Below, in pieces: positions 10,163 through 18,035 of a DNA stretch of 55,719 nucleotides. This DNA is from Clostridium puniceum. GTDB lineage: Bacteria; Bacillota; Clostridia; Clostridiales; Clostridiaceae. The notes beneath the pieces are model-generated. The model was not told the origin of the DNA. It searched no databases and was given only the letters and a program-made list of their open reading frames with translations. The translations under genes and the position numbers were made by a program. Each line of letters starts with the position of its first letter. The stretch's first letter is position 1. Location of the stretch: positions 1-55,719 of the forward strand of contig NZ_LZZM01000176.1 in NCBI RefSeq assembly GCF_002006345.1, read 5' to 3'.

Positions 10163-10206
10163 TTTTACAAGTCCCCTCCTTTAACTTTCCTTATCCTTTA
10201 GCTAAA

Positions 10207-10335
10207 TTAACTTATTTTCTTGTATTTTGATAAAAATTCAAATACATTTATTTCAGGTATATAAGTTCCTTCATAAAATTTGCATCCATATGCTTTATTC
10301 CATGTAAATTTATAATTGCAAAATATATAGTTTAA
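10207..10335 (-). pseudogene. Possible orphan C-terminal gene fragment between two cassette genes
   Basis: In the gap between the DcrB-like gene and VgrG B, one minus-strand frame is open for 42 codons without a usable start. It reads as protein-like: FTWNKAYGCKFYEGTYIPEI, followed by a VFEFLSKYKKIS end. It is bounded upstream by an in-frame stop inside the DcrB-like gene's end. This looks like the tail of a displaced small protein, perhaps left by recombination in the cassette. The family is unknown and the stretch is short, so chance cannot be excluded. Confidence 0.25.
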
Positions 10336-10949
10336 TTAATCTTTATCAGCATTGTACTTGCTTTTATAATTAATTCCCAAATCTTAATATCTTTATAAAA
10401 ACAATTATAATTTCCTATAAGCAAGGTTCCCTTATATTCTCTATAGAAAACAAGATTATAAATCGGACCCTTTCCGGTTGGAGTTTTATATGTTCCATAA
10501 TACATTTTTGAAGCTCCATCTCCAACTTCTCCCTCTTCAATCCATTCTAGGTAAAGCTCCATATCTTTAAAATTATTTTCCATGCCTCTTTTAAACTTAG
10601 CAAAACTCTGTTTTTGAGCACCTTTATCTATATAAGTTAAAGTAAAACTTAAACCATCAAGATCATTCACTAAAGTAACATTTTTATTAGTGTTTACTTT
10701 TTCTTCGAAATATCCTGCAGGCATTGGTATTTCTAACTTTCCTTTTATAAGTACTCTGTTTTGAAATTTAAAATTGGTATTGTTTATATGTAATACCCCA
10801 CTTTTAATTTGATTTATTACTTCTTTAAGGGTAATTTCTTCCTCATCTGCATTATGGTTATCTTCATCTAGTTCTTTCTTTAAGCCTTCTTCTTTTTCCA
10901 TTCTCTGCTGCATTTTCAATTTTGCTATTTTTTCATCTATATTATCCAT
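10332..10949 (-). CDS. DcrB/DUF1795-like protein (205 aa)
   Basis: The N-terminal 50 residues are charged and helical. The rest is a beta-rich domain containing LEIPMPAGYFEEK, FTLTYIDKG and MENNFKDMELYLEWIEEGEV. It ends in the pattern IYNLVFYREYKGTLLIGNYN. That layout recalls the DcrB/DUF1795 fold, which in type VI loci includes the Eag chaperones that bind N-terminal helices of Rhs and PAAR effectors. Here the VgrG-Rhs fusion has a hydrophobic helical stretch that could be such a client. No signal peptide or lipobox is present. It sits between two VgrG paralogues, 27 bp after the first, with GGAG before its ATG. The chaperone role is an inference; the fold match is by eye. Confidence 0.5.
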   Translation of the reverse strand: MDNIDEKIAKLKMQQRMEKEEGLKKELDEDNHNADEEEITLKEVINQIKSGVLHINNTNFKFQNRVLIKGKLEIPMPAGYFEEKVNTNKNVTLVNDLDGLSFTLTYIDKGAQKQSFAKFKRGMENNFKDMELYLEWIEEGEVGDGASKMYYGTYKTPTGKGPIYNLVFYREYKGTLLIGNYNCFYKDIKIWELIIKASTMLIKIN

Positions 10950-10976
10950 GCTAATCTAATCTCCTTTAATCTAATA

Positions 10977-12419
10977 TTACCCATTATTATGAGTTCTAGT
11001 TCCAGTGACTAAAATCTCATTGCCCTCATTCATTATTAAACTGCTTCCAGTTTCACATAAAATATCTACACTTTTTTGCGCACTTATTGTCATTTCATTT
11101 TCTGCTCTTAATAAAAGATTTTTAGCACAAGCAATATTAATATTCCTTTGACCCACAACATCTATAGTTCCATCTCTATTTAAATTCATAGAAGCTTGCC
11201 CACCATCACATTCTATTAATATTCCATTAGGTGTAAACTTAACTTCTTTATTTGCATCTGTTTTTAAAGATTTGTTATCTGGATTAGACATCCTATCTTC
11301 CTTTGCCTCTGCCCCTAATTTTGCTTCATGAGTATCAATAGCATTTACAACAAAAGCTTTACTTTCCTCTTTAGTTGGGCAGTATAATCTTATTTTTTCA
11401 CCAACTTCAGGCATACAGTACCATCCTCCACCATCTGGTGATGCTGCAACCGTAGCATATGGAAACCAATATGATATAGAAGGATCTGAATTGTTGCTAA
11501 TTTCTAATTGAACCTTTACTCTATCTCTTTGAACTTCTAATATTGATCCATTAATTGATATTCCTATACAATTCATATTGTATAGACGCTTTGATCTAAG
11601 ACCACCTTTATGTCTTAATTCATATATATTCTCTAAATTGCCTGCTTCCATTGTATATACTACTTTATTAATATAAAACTGACTGCTTTTAAAATCAAAA
11701 TTCTCACCTAGATTTAATATCTCTTGTGTTCTAATTTCATAAGATATAAAATCTGTTTCTAAAACCTCAAACACATCATTATTTTTTGCATCATTATATT
11801 CCTCTACTGCTTTAGAAATAGAATAATTAAGAATTTTTGTTTTTGGCTCCACATGTATTTCTGGGGTACCTATATATAAATGAATATTCTTAAGTTCCAT
11901 TTCACTTATAAGACTTTGATTATACCTAGATACTATACGTTTTAAAAATTCGTAATCCGTTTCATCATATTGAAGTATAAATTCCCCAATTGGTTCATTA
12001 GGAATGTTTATATTATAATTTGCACTAGGATATACTTTCATCACTTCATCTATAAGCTCATGAGTAGTCATATTTATATTTTGAAAATCTCTTTTTTTCT
12101 TTTGAATATCCATTTTATAATCAAAACTTTTAGCTTCTATAAATAAGGTGTATACATAATTAATGACACTTATCTTTATTTTTGTAACAAGCCCGTTAAA
12201 CAATGAAAAATGTTCTCCATCCTTTTCATAAAATACTTCTATAGGTGTTTCTTCATCTGTATCCTGCAAACAATTATCTTTCATTTCATCATTTAAAATA
12301 CATGTTAGATTTAAGGTAACATGATTACTTAAGCAATTTTGTATCTGCATTTTTTTTATAAAATTCACTTCATATGTAGATATTCTTAAATTTTCATACG
12401 ATATAAAATCTTCTTTCAT
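10977..12419 (-). CDS. VgrG-like/phage gpD-like spike protein A (480 aa)
   Basis: This is the paralogue of the VgrG-like gene at 8723-10162, with the same order: head domain with QYDETDYEF near 151, OB domain with GWYCMPE near 332, and a needle with NRDGTIDVVGQRNINI, ending in THNNG. I place the start at ATG 12419-12417 because GGAAGG lies about 9 nt upstream and the length then equals that of the paralogue. A longer GTG start at 12440 would overlap that ribosome site. It is the first gene of the cassette. The upstream region has two 12-bp direct repeats. Two non-identical VgrGs suggest a heterotrimeric spike or alternative spikes. Confidence 0.85.
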   Translation of the reverse strand: MKEDFISYENLRISTYEVNFIKKMQIQNCLSNHVTLNLTCILNDEMKDNCLQDTDEETPIEVFYEKDGEHFSLFNGLVTKIKISVINYVYTLFIEAKSFDYKMDIQKKKRDFQNINMTTHELIDEVMKVYPSANYNINIPNEPIGEFILQYDETDYEFLKRIVSRYNQSLISEMELKNIHLYIGTPEIHVEPKTKILNYSISKAVEEYNDAKNNDVFEVLETDFISYEIRTQEILNLGENFDFKSSQFYINKVVYTMEAGNLENIYELRHKGGLRSKRLYNMNCIGISINGSILEVQRDRVKVQLEISNNSDPSISYWFPYATVAASPDGGGWYCMPEVGEKIRLYCPTKEESKAFVVNAIDTHEAKLGAEAKEDRMSNPDNKSLKTDANKEVKFTPNGILIECDGGQASMNLNRDGTIDVVGQRNINIACAKNLLLRAENEMTISAQKSVDILCETGSSLIMNEGNEILVTGTRTHNNG

Positions 12420-12784
12420 AAAATACATCCTTCCCTTCACTTTTATACTAAACAGATTTACTACATACTTCTTTACTTTTTTTAATTCATCATTACATCA
12501 TATATTTTTTCTTCCTTAATATATACTTAATTACATACTTCTTGGTATAATGAGTATTTTCTTCACTTTTTTACATTATTTTAATAAACTTCACTTTATC
12601 ATCTTAATAAAATATAATAAATATACTTGTCGTAAATTCCCAAAAATTAATCGTAAAAAATAAGTATTTTAATTATTTCGCCTTTACTATTTAATTGGTA
12701 TATTCCAGGATAAATCCATTGACTTTTAAGTTAATAACTAGTATTTAACAAACTTTTTCTTGAAATTATTAATTGCTTATAGCT
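12420..12784. other. AT-rich intergenic region upstream of the spike cassette
   Basis: About 365 bases without a credible gene. It holds the leader of the cassette on the minus strand and the read-out zone beyond the metK terminator. The only structure I see is the pair of direct repeats annotated separately. The cassette promoter must lie here, but no −35/−10 pair stands out above the AT-rich background. Confidence 0.6.
12462..12543. repeat. Two 12-bp direct repeats spaced 70 bp apart upstream of the spike cassette
   Basis: TACATACTTCTT occurs at 12462-12473 and again at 12532-12543. Both are upstream of the first VgrG-like gene, within about 125 bp of its start. They could be binding sites for a regulator of the cassette. 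In DNA of this composition a 12-mer pair could also be chance. Confidence 0.35.
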
Positions 12785-12820
12785 CAAAAAAGCTGCCTCA
12801 AAATAAATTTGAGACAGCTT
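12785..12820 (-). terminator. Rho-independent terminator of metK
   Basis: On the minus strand AAGCTGTCTCAAA, a 5-nt loop and TTTGAGGCAGCTT form a 13-bp stem with one mismatch, followed by a run of Ts. It lies 11 bp after the metK stop. Confidence 0.9.
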
Positions 12821-12830
12821 GAATATCATA

Positions 12831-14006
12831 CTATAGATATTTCTTAATTTCTTCTACTTTATTTAATTGCTCCCATGGTAAGTTAAGATCATTTCTTCCG
12901 AAATGTCCATAAGCAGCTGTTTGTTTGTAGATTGGTCTTCTTAAGTCAAGATCTCTAATTATAGCTCCTGGTCTTAAATCAAATACTTTTTCTACTATTT
13001 CAACAATTTTATCTTCATCAACTTTTCCTGTTCCAAAAGTTTCTACTTCAATAGAAACTGGCTTTGCAACACCTATTGCATAAGCTAATTGAATTTCTAA
13101 TTTATCTGCAGCACCTGCAGCAACTAAATTCTTAGCTACCCATCTTGCAGCATATGCAGCTGATCTATCAACCTTAGTTGGATCTTTTCCTGAGAAGGCT
13201 CCTCCTCCATGTCTACCATATCCGCCATATGTATCGACTATTATCTTTCTTCCTGTTAAGCCTGAATCCCCTTGAGGTCCTCCAACAACGAATCTTCCTG
13301 TTGGATTGATGAAATATCTAGTTTTATCATCTAATAATTCTGTTGGAACAACAGCATCAATAATATATTTCTTAACATCTTCTTGGATTTTTTCTAAAGA
13401 AATCTTATCATCATGTTGTGTTGATATAACGATAGTATCAATTCTTTTAGGTGTATTATCTTCATATTCAACTGTAACTTGAGTCTTTCCATCCGGTCTT
13501 AAGTAGCTTAATGTACCATTCTTTCTTACTTCTGTAAGTCTTCTTGATAACTTATGAGCCATAAATATTGGAAGTGGCATGAAATCTTCTGTTTCATTAG
13601 TTGCAAAACCAAACATCATACCTTGATCTCCAGCTCCAACTGCTTCAACTTCGTCTTTTTCACCTGCTCTTGATTCAAGGGCTTCATTTACACCCATAGC
13701 AATATCAGCTGATTGTTCATCTATTGCTGTTAGAACTGAACAAGTGTCACAGTCAAATCCATATTTAGCTCTGTCATATCCAATTTCTCTTACAGTTTCT
13801 CTAACTACCTTTGGGATATCTACATAACAATTTGTTGTTATTTCTCCCATTACCATTACCATACCTGTAGTCGTACAAGTTTCACAAGCAACTCTAGCAA
13901 GTGGATCTTGTGCTAAAATAGCATCTAAAACACCATCTGAAATTTGGTCACACATCTTATCTGGATGTCCTTCTGTAACTGATTCTGAAGTAAATAATCT
14001 TCTCAT
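12831..14006 (-). CDS. metK: S-adenosylmethionine synthetase (391 aa)
   Basis: Makes S-adenosylmethionine from methionine and ATP in the cytosol. Family signatures are clear: [16 protein letters not shown] near the N-terminus (ATP/methionine site), the loop [12 protein letters not shown] near 120, and [19 protein letters not shown] near 260. The length is normal for bacterial MetK. The gene stands alone, preceded by a SAM-I riboswitch and followed by a strong terminator. Its own product therefore shuts off its transcription. The gene is well conserved and looks like core chromosome next to the more variable secretion cassette. Confidence 0.98.
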   Translation of the reverse strand: MRRLFTSESVTEGHPDKMCDQISDGVLDAILAQDPLARVACETCTTTGMVMVMGEITTNCYVDIPKVVRETVREIGYDRAKYGFDCDTCSVLTAIDEQSADIAMGVNEALESRAGEKDEVEAVGAGDQGMMFGFATNETEDFMPLPIFMAHKLSRRLTEVRKNGTLSYLRPDGKTQVTVEYEDNTPKRIDTIVISTQHDDKISLEKIQEDVKKYIIDAVVPTELLDDKTRYFINPTGRFVVGGPQGDSGLTGRKIIVDTYGGYGRHGGGAFSGKDPTKVDRSAAYAARWVAKNLVAAGAADKLEIQLAYAIGVAKPVSIEVETFGTGKVDEDKIVEIVEKVFDLRPGAIIRDLDLRRPIYKQTAAYGHFGRNDLNLPWEQLNKVEEIKKYL

Positions 14007-14135
14007 TTTTTTCTCCCCTCGACATAACTCTTTATCATAAATTTTAATACATATATTTTAATTTTAGTAAAATATATACATACTTTTGGTAAGCAGTATA
14101 ACTTTTAACTTTTATGGAAATTGTTTTGCTAAAAT

Positions 14136-14160
14136 AAAAAAACTCTTCGATAAGAAGAGC
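14136..14160 (-). terminator. Expression-platform terminator of the SAM-I riboswitch
   Basis: Minus-strand GCTCTTC, a short loop and GAAGAG are followed by seven Ts. The first arm can alternatively pair with the S-box P1/anti-terminator region, the usual on/off switch. Confidence 0.85.
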
Positions 14161-14278
14161 ACAATTTCAACAATACTTTCTTATCTTGTAGAAATACATC
14201 TACGGAATTGGCACCTTGTTTAATACAGGTTGCCGGGTTTCACAGGGCCCTTTCCCTCCACCTCTCTTGATAAGAGTT
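14136..14278 (-). promoter_or_regulatory. SAM-I (S-box) riboswitch controlling metK
   Basis: The minus strand has the S-box core in order: CTCTTATCAAGAGAGGTGGA, GGGCCCTGTGAAACCCGGCA with ACC, then a GGTGCCAATTCC segment. These correspond to the P1/P2 GA-rich strand, the P2/P3 junction and the later conserved GCCAATTCC element. The aptamer ends in a hairpin terminator (14136-14160), and metK starts about 130 nt further on. With SAM bound the aptamer folds and the terminator forms (family knowledge). All expected blocks are present and in the right order and spacing. Confidence 0.95.
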
Positions 14279-14400
14279 ACATAATTTAATTTTCATCATT
14301 ATGTTATCATATGATTTGTGATTAGTCAATATAATAAAAACAGTCTTTTTTTAAATTTTCCTTGTTTAAGTATCAATGTTATTCTATAATTAAATAAAAA

Positions 14401-14419
14401 TACTTTGATTGTCAAAGTA
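14401..14419. repeat. Perfect 8-bp hairpin in the leader of the flavoprotein gene
   Basis: TACTTTGA, a 3-nt loop and TCAAAGTA, flanked by As on the left and Ts on the right. It looks like an intrinsic terminator in either direction but lies between divergently transcribed genes, 40 bp before the start at 14460. It may be an operator or 5'-UTR hairpin. Confidence 0.5.
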
Positions 14420-14459
14420 CTTTTATCATTGAATTTTCTTGTGAAAGGATATATGTAAA

Positions 14460-15527
14460 ATGAATTTTAATTCACTTAAAATTGGAAATTTAGTTGCCCC
14501 TATTCCTATTATTCAAGGAGGAATGGGCATTGGCGTTTCATCTTCTAACTTGGCCGCTGCTGTTGCAAACGCTGGTGGTATTGGAATAATTTCTGCTGCT
14601 CAACTTGGTTATGATGAAGGTGACTTTGAAAAGAACCCTTTAGAAGCAAATTTGAGAGCTTTAAAAAAACATATTGAACTTGCAAAATCTAAAGCAGTTA
14701 ATGGAATAATAGGCATTAATGCTATGGTTGCAACTAATAACTATGAAGATCATATAAAGGCCGCAATAGAAGCTGGAGTTGATTTAATAATTTCTGGTGC
14801 TGGACTTCCTACTATGTTACCTAAACTAGTAAAAGATTCTTCTGTAAAAATAGCACCTATTGTTTCTTCTTTAAAAGCAGCAAAGGTAATATTAAAGCTT
14901 TGGGATAAACATGATAATATAGCTCCAGACCTTGTTGTAATTGAAGGTCCAAAAGCTGGTGGGCACTTAGGCTTTAAGGTTGAAGAATTGGAAGATGAAA
15001 ATCTTGATTTTGATAAAATTGTTACAGATATAATAGATGAAACAAAAAAATATTCTCAAAAATATGACAAAGAAATTCCTGTTGTTGTTGCTGGAGGAGT
15101 TTTTGATGGCTATGATATTGCTAAGTACCTTAAATTAGGAGCTAGTGGTGTTCAAATGGCAACAAGATTTGTAGTAACTGAAGAATGTGATGCTTCACAA
15201 GCCTTCAAAGATGCATATTTAAAATGCACAAAGGAAGATGTTCAAATAGTTAAAAGTCCTGTAGGAATGCCTGGACGTGCTATAAGAAATCCTTTTGTTA
15301 AAAGAACTCTTACTGAAAGAGAAAAAATAACTCATTGTTACAATTGTTTAACACCTTGTAACCCTGCTGTAACTCCTTACTGTATAAGTAAAGCTTTAAT
15401 TAATGCAGTAAAAGGAAATATTGATGATGGTCTTATCTTCTGTGGAGAAAATGCTGGCAGGCTTACAAAAATGACTACTGTCCAAGAGCTTATGGATGAG
15501 TTAGTTTCAGAAATAAAGAAAGCTTAA
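14460..15527 (+). CDS. Nitronate monooxygenase / FabK-like FMN oxidoreductase (355 aa)
   Basis: A TIM-barrel FMN enzyme of the 2-nitropropane dioxygenase / enoyl-ACP reductase II superfamily. It begins with the family signature PIIQGGMGIGVSSSNLAAAV. It also has GIIGINAMVATNNYE near 85, the phosphate-binding VVAGGVFDGYDIAKYLKLGA near 215, and GVQMATRFVVTEEC near 235. Near 295 comes a Cys cluster CYNCLTPCNPAV..PYC, seen in many clostridial members but absent from classical NMO. The start has GAAAGGA upstream. It is monocistronic, facing RidA across a shared terminator. Substrate (nitronates or enoyl-ACP) cannot be set from sequence; no fab genes are adjacent, so a fatty-acid role is less likely. 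Confidence 0.85.
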   Translation: MNFNSLKIGNLVAPIPIIQGGMGIGVSSSNLAAAVANAGGIGIISAAQLGYDEGDFEKNPLEANLRALKKHIELAKSKAVNGIIGINAMVATNNYEDHIKAAIEAGVDLIISGAGLPTMLPKLVKDSSVKIAPIVSSLKAAKVILKLWDKHDNIAPDLVVIEGPKAGGHLGFKVEELEDENLDFDKIVTDIIDETKKYSQKYDKEIPVVVAGGVFDGYDIAKYLKLGASGVQMATRFVVTEECDASQAFKDAYLKCTKEDVQIVKSPVGMPGRAIRNPFVKRTLTEREKITHCYNCLTPCNPAVTPYCISKALINAVKGNIDDGLIFCGENAGRLTKMTTVQELMDELVSEIKKA

Positions 15528-15618
15528 CTAAATAAAATTTGCTGCATTTACAATTGAATCATAATTGTGATTTAATGTGAATTTTATGAATCTATATAAC
15601 TTAAAATTATATATAATT

Positions 15619-15675
15619 AAATGGACTGTTACAAAGAATTGCTATACAAAAGCTTTCCTTGCAACAGTCCATTTT
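15619..15675. terminator. Terminator between convergent genes
   Basis: ATGGACTGTT and AACAGTCCAT form a 10-bp stem enclosing further partial pairing, with A-rich and T-rich flanks on either side. It can serve the flavoprotein gene (plus) and ridA (minus). Confidence 0.85.
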
Positions 15676-15753
15676 ACTTTCTTTATAAAATTATGTTAAA
15701 TATTATCTTATAAATATTTTAATTACAATAGCATGAAAGTATCCTAATATTAA

Positions 15754-16134
15754 TTATTCCTTTTTGCATGCAATTACTTCAACTTCACATAACACTGCTT
15801 TAGGAAGTTCTTTTACTGCTACGCAAGAACGTGCTGGCTTACTTATAAAATATTCAGCATAAACTTCATTAAATTTAGCAAAATCGCCCATTTCAGCAAT
15901 AAAACAAGTTGTTTTAATAACATTATTAAAATCAATGTTATTAGCTTCTAATATAGCCGAAATATTTTTCATAACCTGCTTTGCTTGTTCTTCTATAGTA
16001 GTTCCTACTACTTCACCTGTTGCTGGATCTAAGGCTATTTGACCCGAAGTAAATAATAAATCTCCAAAGCTTACTGCTTGAGAATATGGTCCTATAGCTG
16101 CTGGAGCTTTTTCTGTGTTCGTTACTTTTAACAT
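15754..16134 (-). CDS. ridA: RidA/YjgF family enamine/imine deaminase (126 aa)
   Basis: Hydrolyses reactive 2-aminoacrylate-type enamines/imines made by PLP enzymes to 2-keto acids plus ammonia. Family hallmarks are present: PAAIGPYSQAV at the N-terminus, FTSGQIALDPATGE near 29, and the C-terminal PARSCVAVKELPKAVLCEVE with the substrate-binding Arg. The length is typical for the family's trimer-forming subunit. GGGGAGGAA precedes the ATG. It is followed by the convergent terminator. The guanine deaminase gene lies about 240 bp upstream on the same strand, so joint transcription is uncertain. Confidence 0.95.
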   Translation of the reverse strand: MLKVTNTEKAPAAIGPYSQAVSFGDLLFTSGQIALDPATGEVVGTTIEEQAKQVMKNISAILEANNIDFNNVIKTTCFIAEMGDFAKFNEVYAEYFISKPARSCVAVKELPKAVLCEVEVIACKKE

Positions 16135-16376
16135 TTTTAATTCCTCCCCAAAATATATATGGCATTTTCTTTGTTATTGTTTTTCAAATGCCTTAATCAT
16201 TAATTCTTTTATATGAATTTATTTAATTGTATCATCTTATTATTTCATATACAATTTTTTTAGTAATTCCTATTTTATCCCTATATATATCTACAAGATA
16301 ACTAATTCTGTTTTTTCAAAAAATCTTCCTTAATCAATAAGTAACTTAAAATCTTTTTTGCGCTTTAATTATAATA

Positions 16377-17657
16377 TTAATTTAATACTTTTCCAGATAA
16401 ATATTTATTAATTATATTTTCCTCATTCCCAAAATATATTAATCTTTCTATTCTCTCTTCTATGCTGCCTTTACTTACCTTCCATAAATTCTTATCATCT
16501 ATTACTAGAGCATCAAATTCATAACCTTCTTCAAAGCTCCCAACTCTCCCAAAAAATCTTCCACCGCCTTTAGTTGCTAAATAAAAGGCTTCTTGAATCG
16601 TTAAAGGTTTTTCTTCCTCTTTAAAACAGACATATCTTAATTTTGACATTTTTATTGCACTAGCCATTACAGAAAACATATTTAAAGTTTCTCCACCTGA
16701 TATATCTGATCCAAGACCCATTTGAATATTTTTCTTTAATAACTTACTAATTGGAGATATTCCACTAGATAAATTTACATTAGAAGTTGGACAATGAGCT
16801 ATTACTACTTCATTCATTTTAATTTTAGCTATTTCTTCTTCAGTTAAATGGACACAATGAGCCATTATAGTTTTAGTTTGTCCAAATAGATTAAATTTAT
16901 CATATACATCACCATAGTTTTTGCAGTCAGGATGCAGCTCATTAACCCACTCAATTTCCGATGGATTTTCTGCTAAATGGGATTGAACTGGAAGATTGTA
17001 TTTTTCAGCAATCTTACCAAGCTCCTCCATTAAATAACCTGTGCAACTTGGTACAAACCTTGGAGTAACTATTGGCTTTACAAATTTATATTTCCCACTA
17101 CAATTTTCTATCCATTGAATAGTCTTTTTAATTGATTCATCACTATCTTCCTTTAAGGTATCAGGACAATTTCTATCCATATTTACCTTGCCTACATATG
17201 AAGTTATTCCCTTATCATCTAATAATTTCATTAATATTTCTGTAGACTCCTCATGAATTGTCCCAAAAATAACTGCTCTTGTTGTTCCTTGATTACATAA
17301 TTCCTCAACAAATTCCTTATATATTTTTTCAGCATAACCTTTATCTTTAAATTTTGCTTCTTCTGGGAAAGTATATGTTTCAAGCCATGGTATAAGTTCT
17401 TTATCATAACCAATACCTTTTATAGCAAATTGAGGCGCATGTGTATGTAAATCAACAAAACCAGGAATTATAAGTTTATCACCATAATCTTTAACTGTAA
17501 TTCCTTCATATTTCCCTGGTAATTTATCGTATACTCCTTCAACGGAATTTTCTTTTACTACTATATACCCATTTTCAACTATATTAAATGCTTCGCTAGT
17601 TTTCGTATGTACAATGTTTCCTTTTAATATCTTAATCTTTTCCTTAAAACAAGCCAT
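16377..17657 (-). CDS. guaD: Guanine deaminase (426 aa)
   Basis: Amidohydrolase that converts guanine to xanthine and ammonia. The zinc-site pattern is complete: LHTHAPQ near 71 (HxH), QSHLAENPSE near 205, MAHCVHL near 243, and GLGSDISGG near 318 (metal Asp). PHQ-type substrate signatures such as WLETYTFPEEAKF also fit guanine deaminase rather than chlorohydrolase or cytosine deaminase. The start ATG has a G-rich AAGGGG site. It is the only purine gene here, with no xanthine dehydrogenase nearby. The preceding 180 bp contain no obvious riboswitch. Confidence 0.93.
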   Translation of the reverse strand: MACFKEKIKILKGNIVHTKTSEAFNIVENGYIVVKENSVEGVYDKLPGKYEGITVKDYGDKLIIPGFVDLHTHAPQFAIKGIGYDKELIPWLETYTFPEEAKFKDKGYAEKIYKEFVEELCNQGTTRAVIFGTIHEESTEILMKLLDDKGITSYVGKVNMDRNCPDTLKEDSDESIKKTIQWIENCSGKYKFVKPIVTPRFVPSCTGYLMEELGKIAEKYNLPVQSHLAENPSEIEWVNELHPDCKNYGDVYDKFNLFGQTKTIMAHCVHLTEEEIAKIKMNEVVIAHCPTSNVNLSSGISPISKLLKKNIQMGLGSDISGGETLNMFSVMASAIKMSKLRYVCFKEEEKPLTIQEAFYLATKGGGRFFGRVGSFEEGYEFDALVIDDKNLWKVSKGSIEERIERLIYFGNEENIINKYLSGKVLN

Positions 17658-17831
17658 ATGTTCAACCCCTTATTTAGTTATTATTCGTATTTATTATAAT
17701 AAATCTCTTATATATTCCCGTCAAGATTTTGTTAATTCTCCTCTAATGCTAAATCTACTTATAAATTTAGCATTTCAAATTTTATGGCTTTTATTATATC
17801 AAAATTATAATAATAACGGAAACATTTACAC

Positions 17832-17860
17832 TTGACTCGTGAAAACGTTTATGATAATAT
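17832..17860 (+). promoter_or_regulatory. bgl operon promoter with overlapping cre-like site
   Basis: TTGACT and TAATAT are separated by 17 bp. Inside the spacer lies TGAAAACGTTTATG, which matches the core of the CcpA cre consensus (TGnAAnCGnTnnCA) except at the last two bases. This position suggests glucose repression of the beta-glucoside genes. Confidence 0.75.
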
Positions 17861-17890
17861 ATACACATAAAACTCAAATAAATCACAGTA

Positions 17891-17919
17891 GACGTGTTAC
17901 TGGTAATGCAGGCAAGATC
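17891..17919 (+). promoter_or_regulatory. Ribonucleic antiterminator (RAT) for the LicT/BglG protein
   Basis: The transcript holds GTTACTGGTAATGCAGGC, followed by AAGATC, in the typical 29-nt RAT arrangement. Its 3' end overlaps the left arm of the terminator just downstream, so binding by the LicT protein encoded at 21633-22481 should block termination. Confidence 0.9.
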
Positions 17920-17976
17920 GAATCAATTGTTTAGATTATTCTATATAATCTAGCGATTTGGTTTGGTCTTTTTTTT
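17916..17976 (+). terminator. Leader terminator of the bgl operon
   Basis: GATCGAATC pairs with GGTTTGGTC (three G-U wobbles), followed by a run of eight Ts. It is mutually exclusive with the RAT hairpin. Confidence 0.82.
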
Positions 17977-18035
17977 GTTGAATGGCCATGAAACAAAAAA
18001 TTAAAATTTCTATAAATATTTAGGAGGATTTAATT

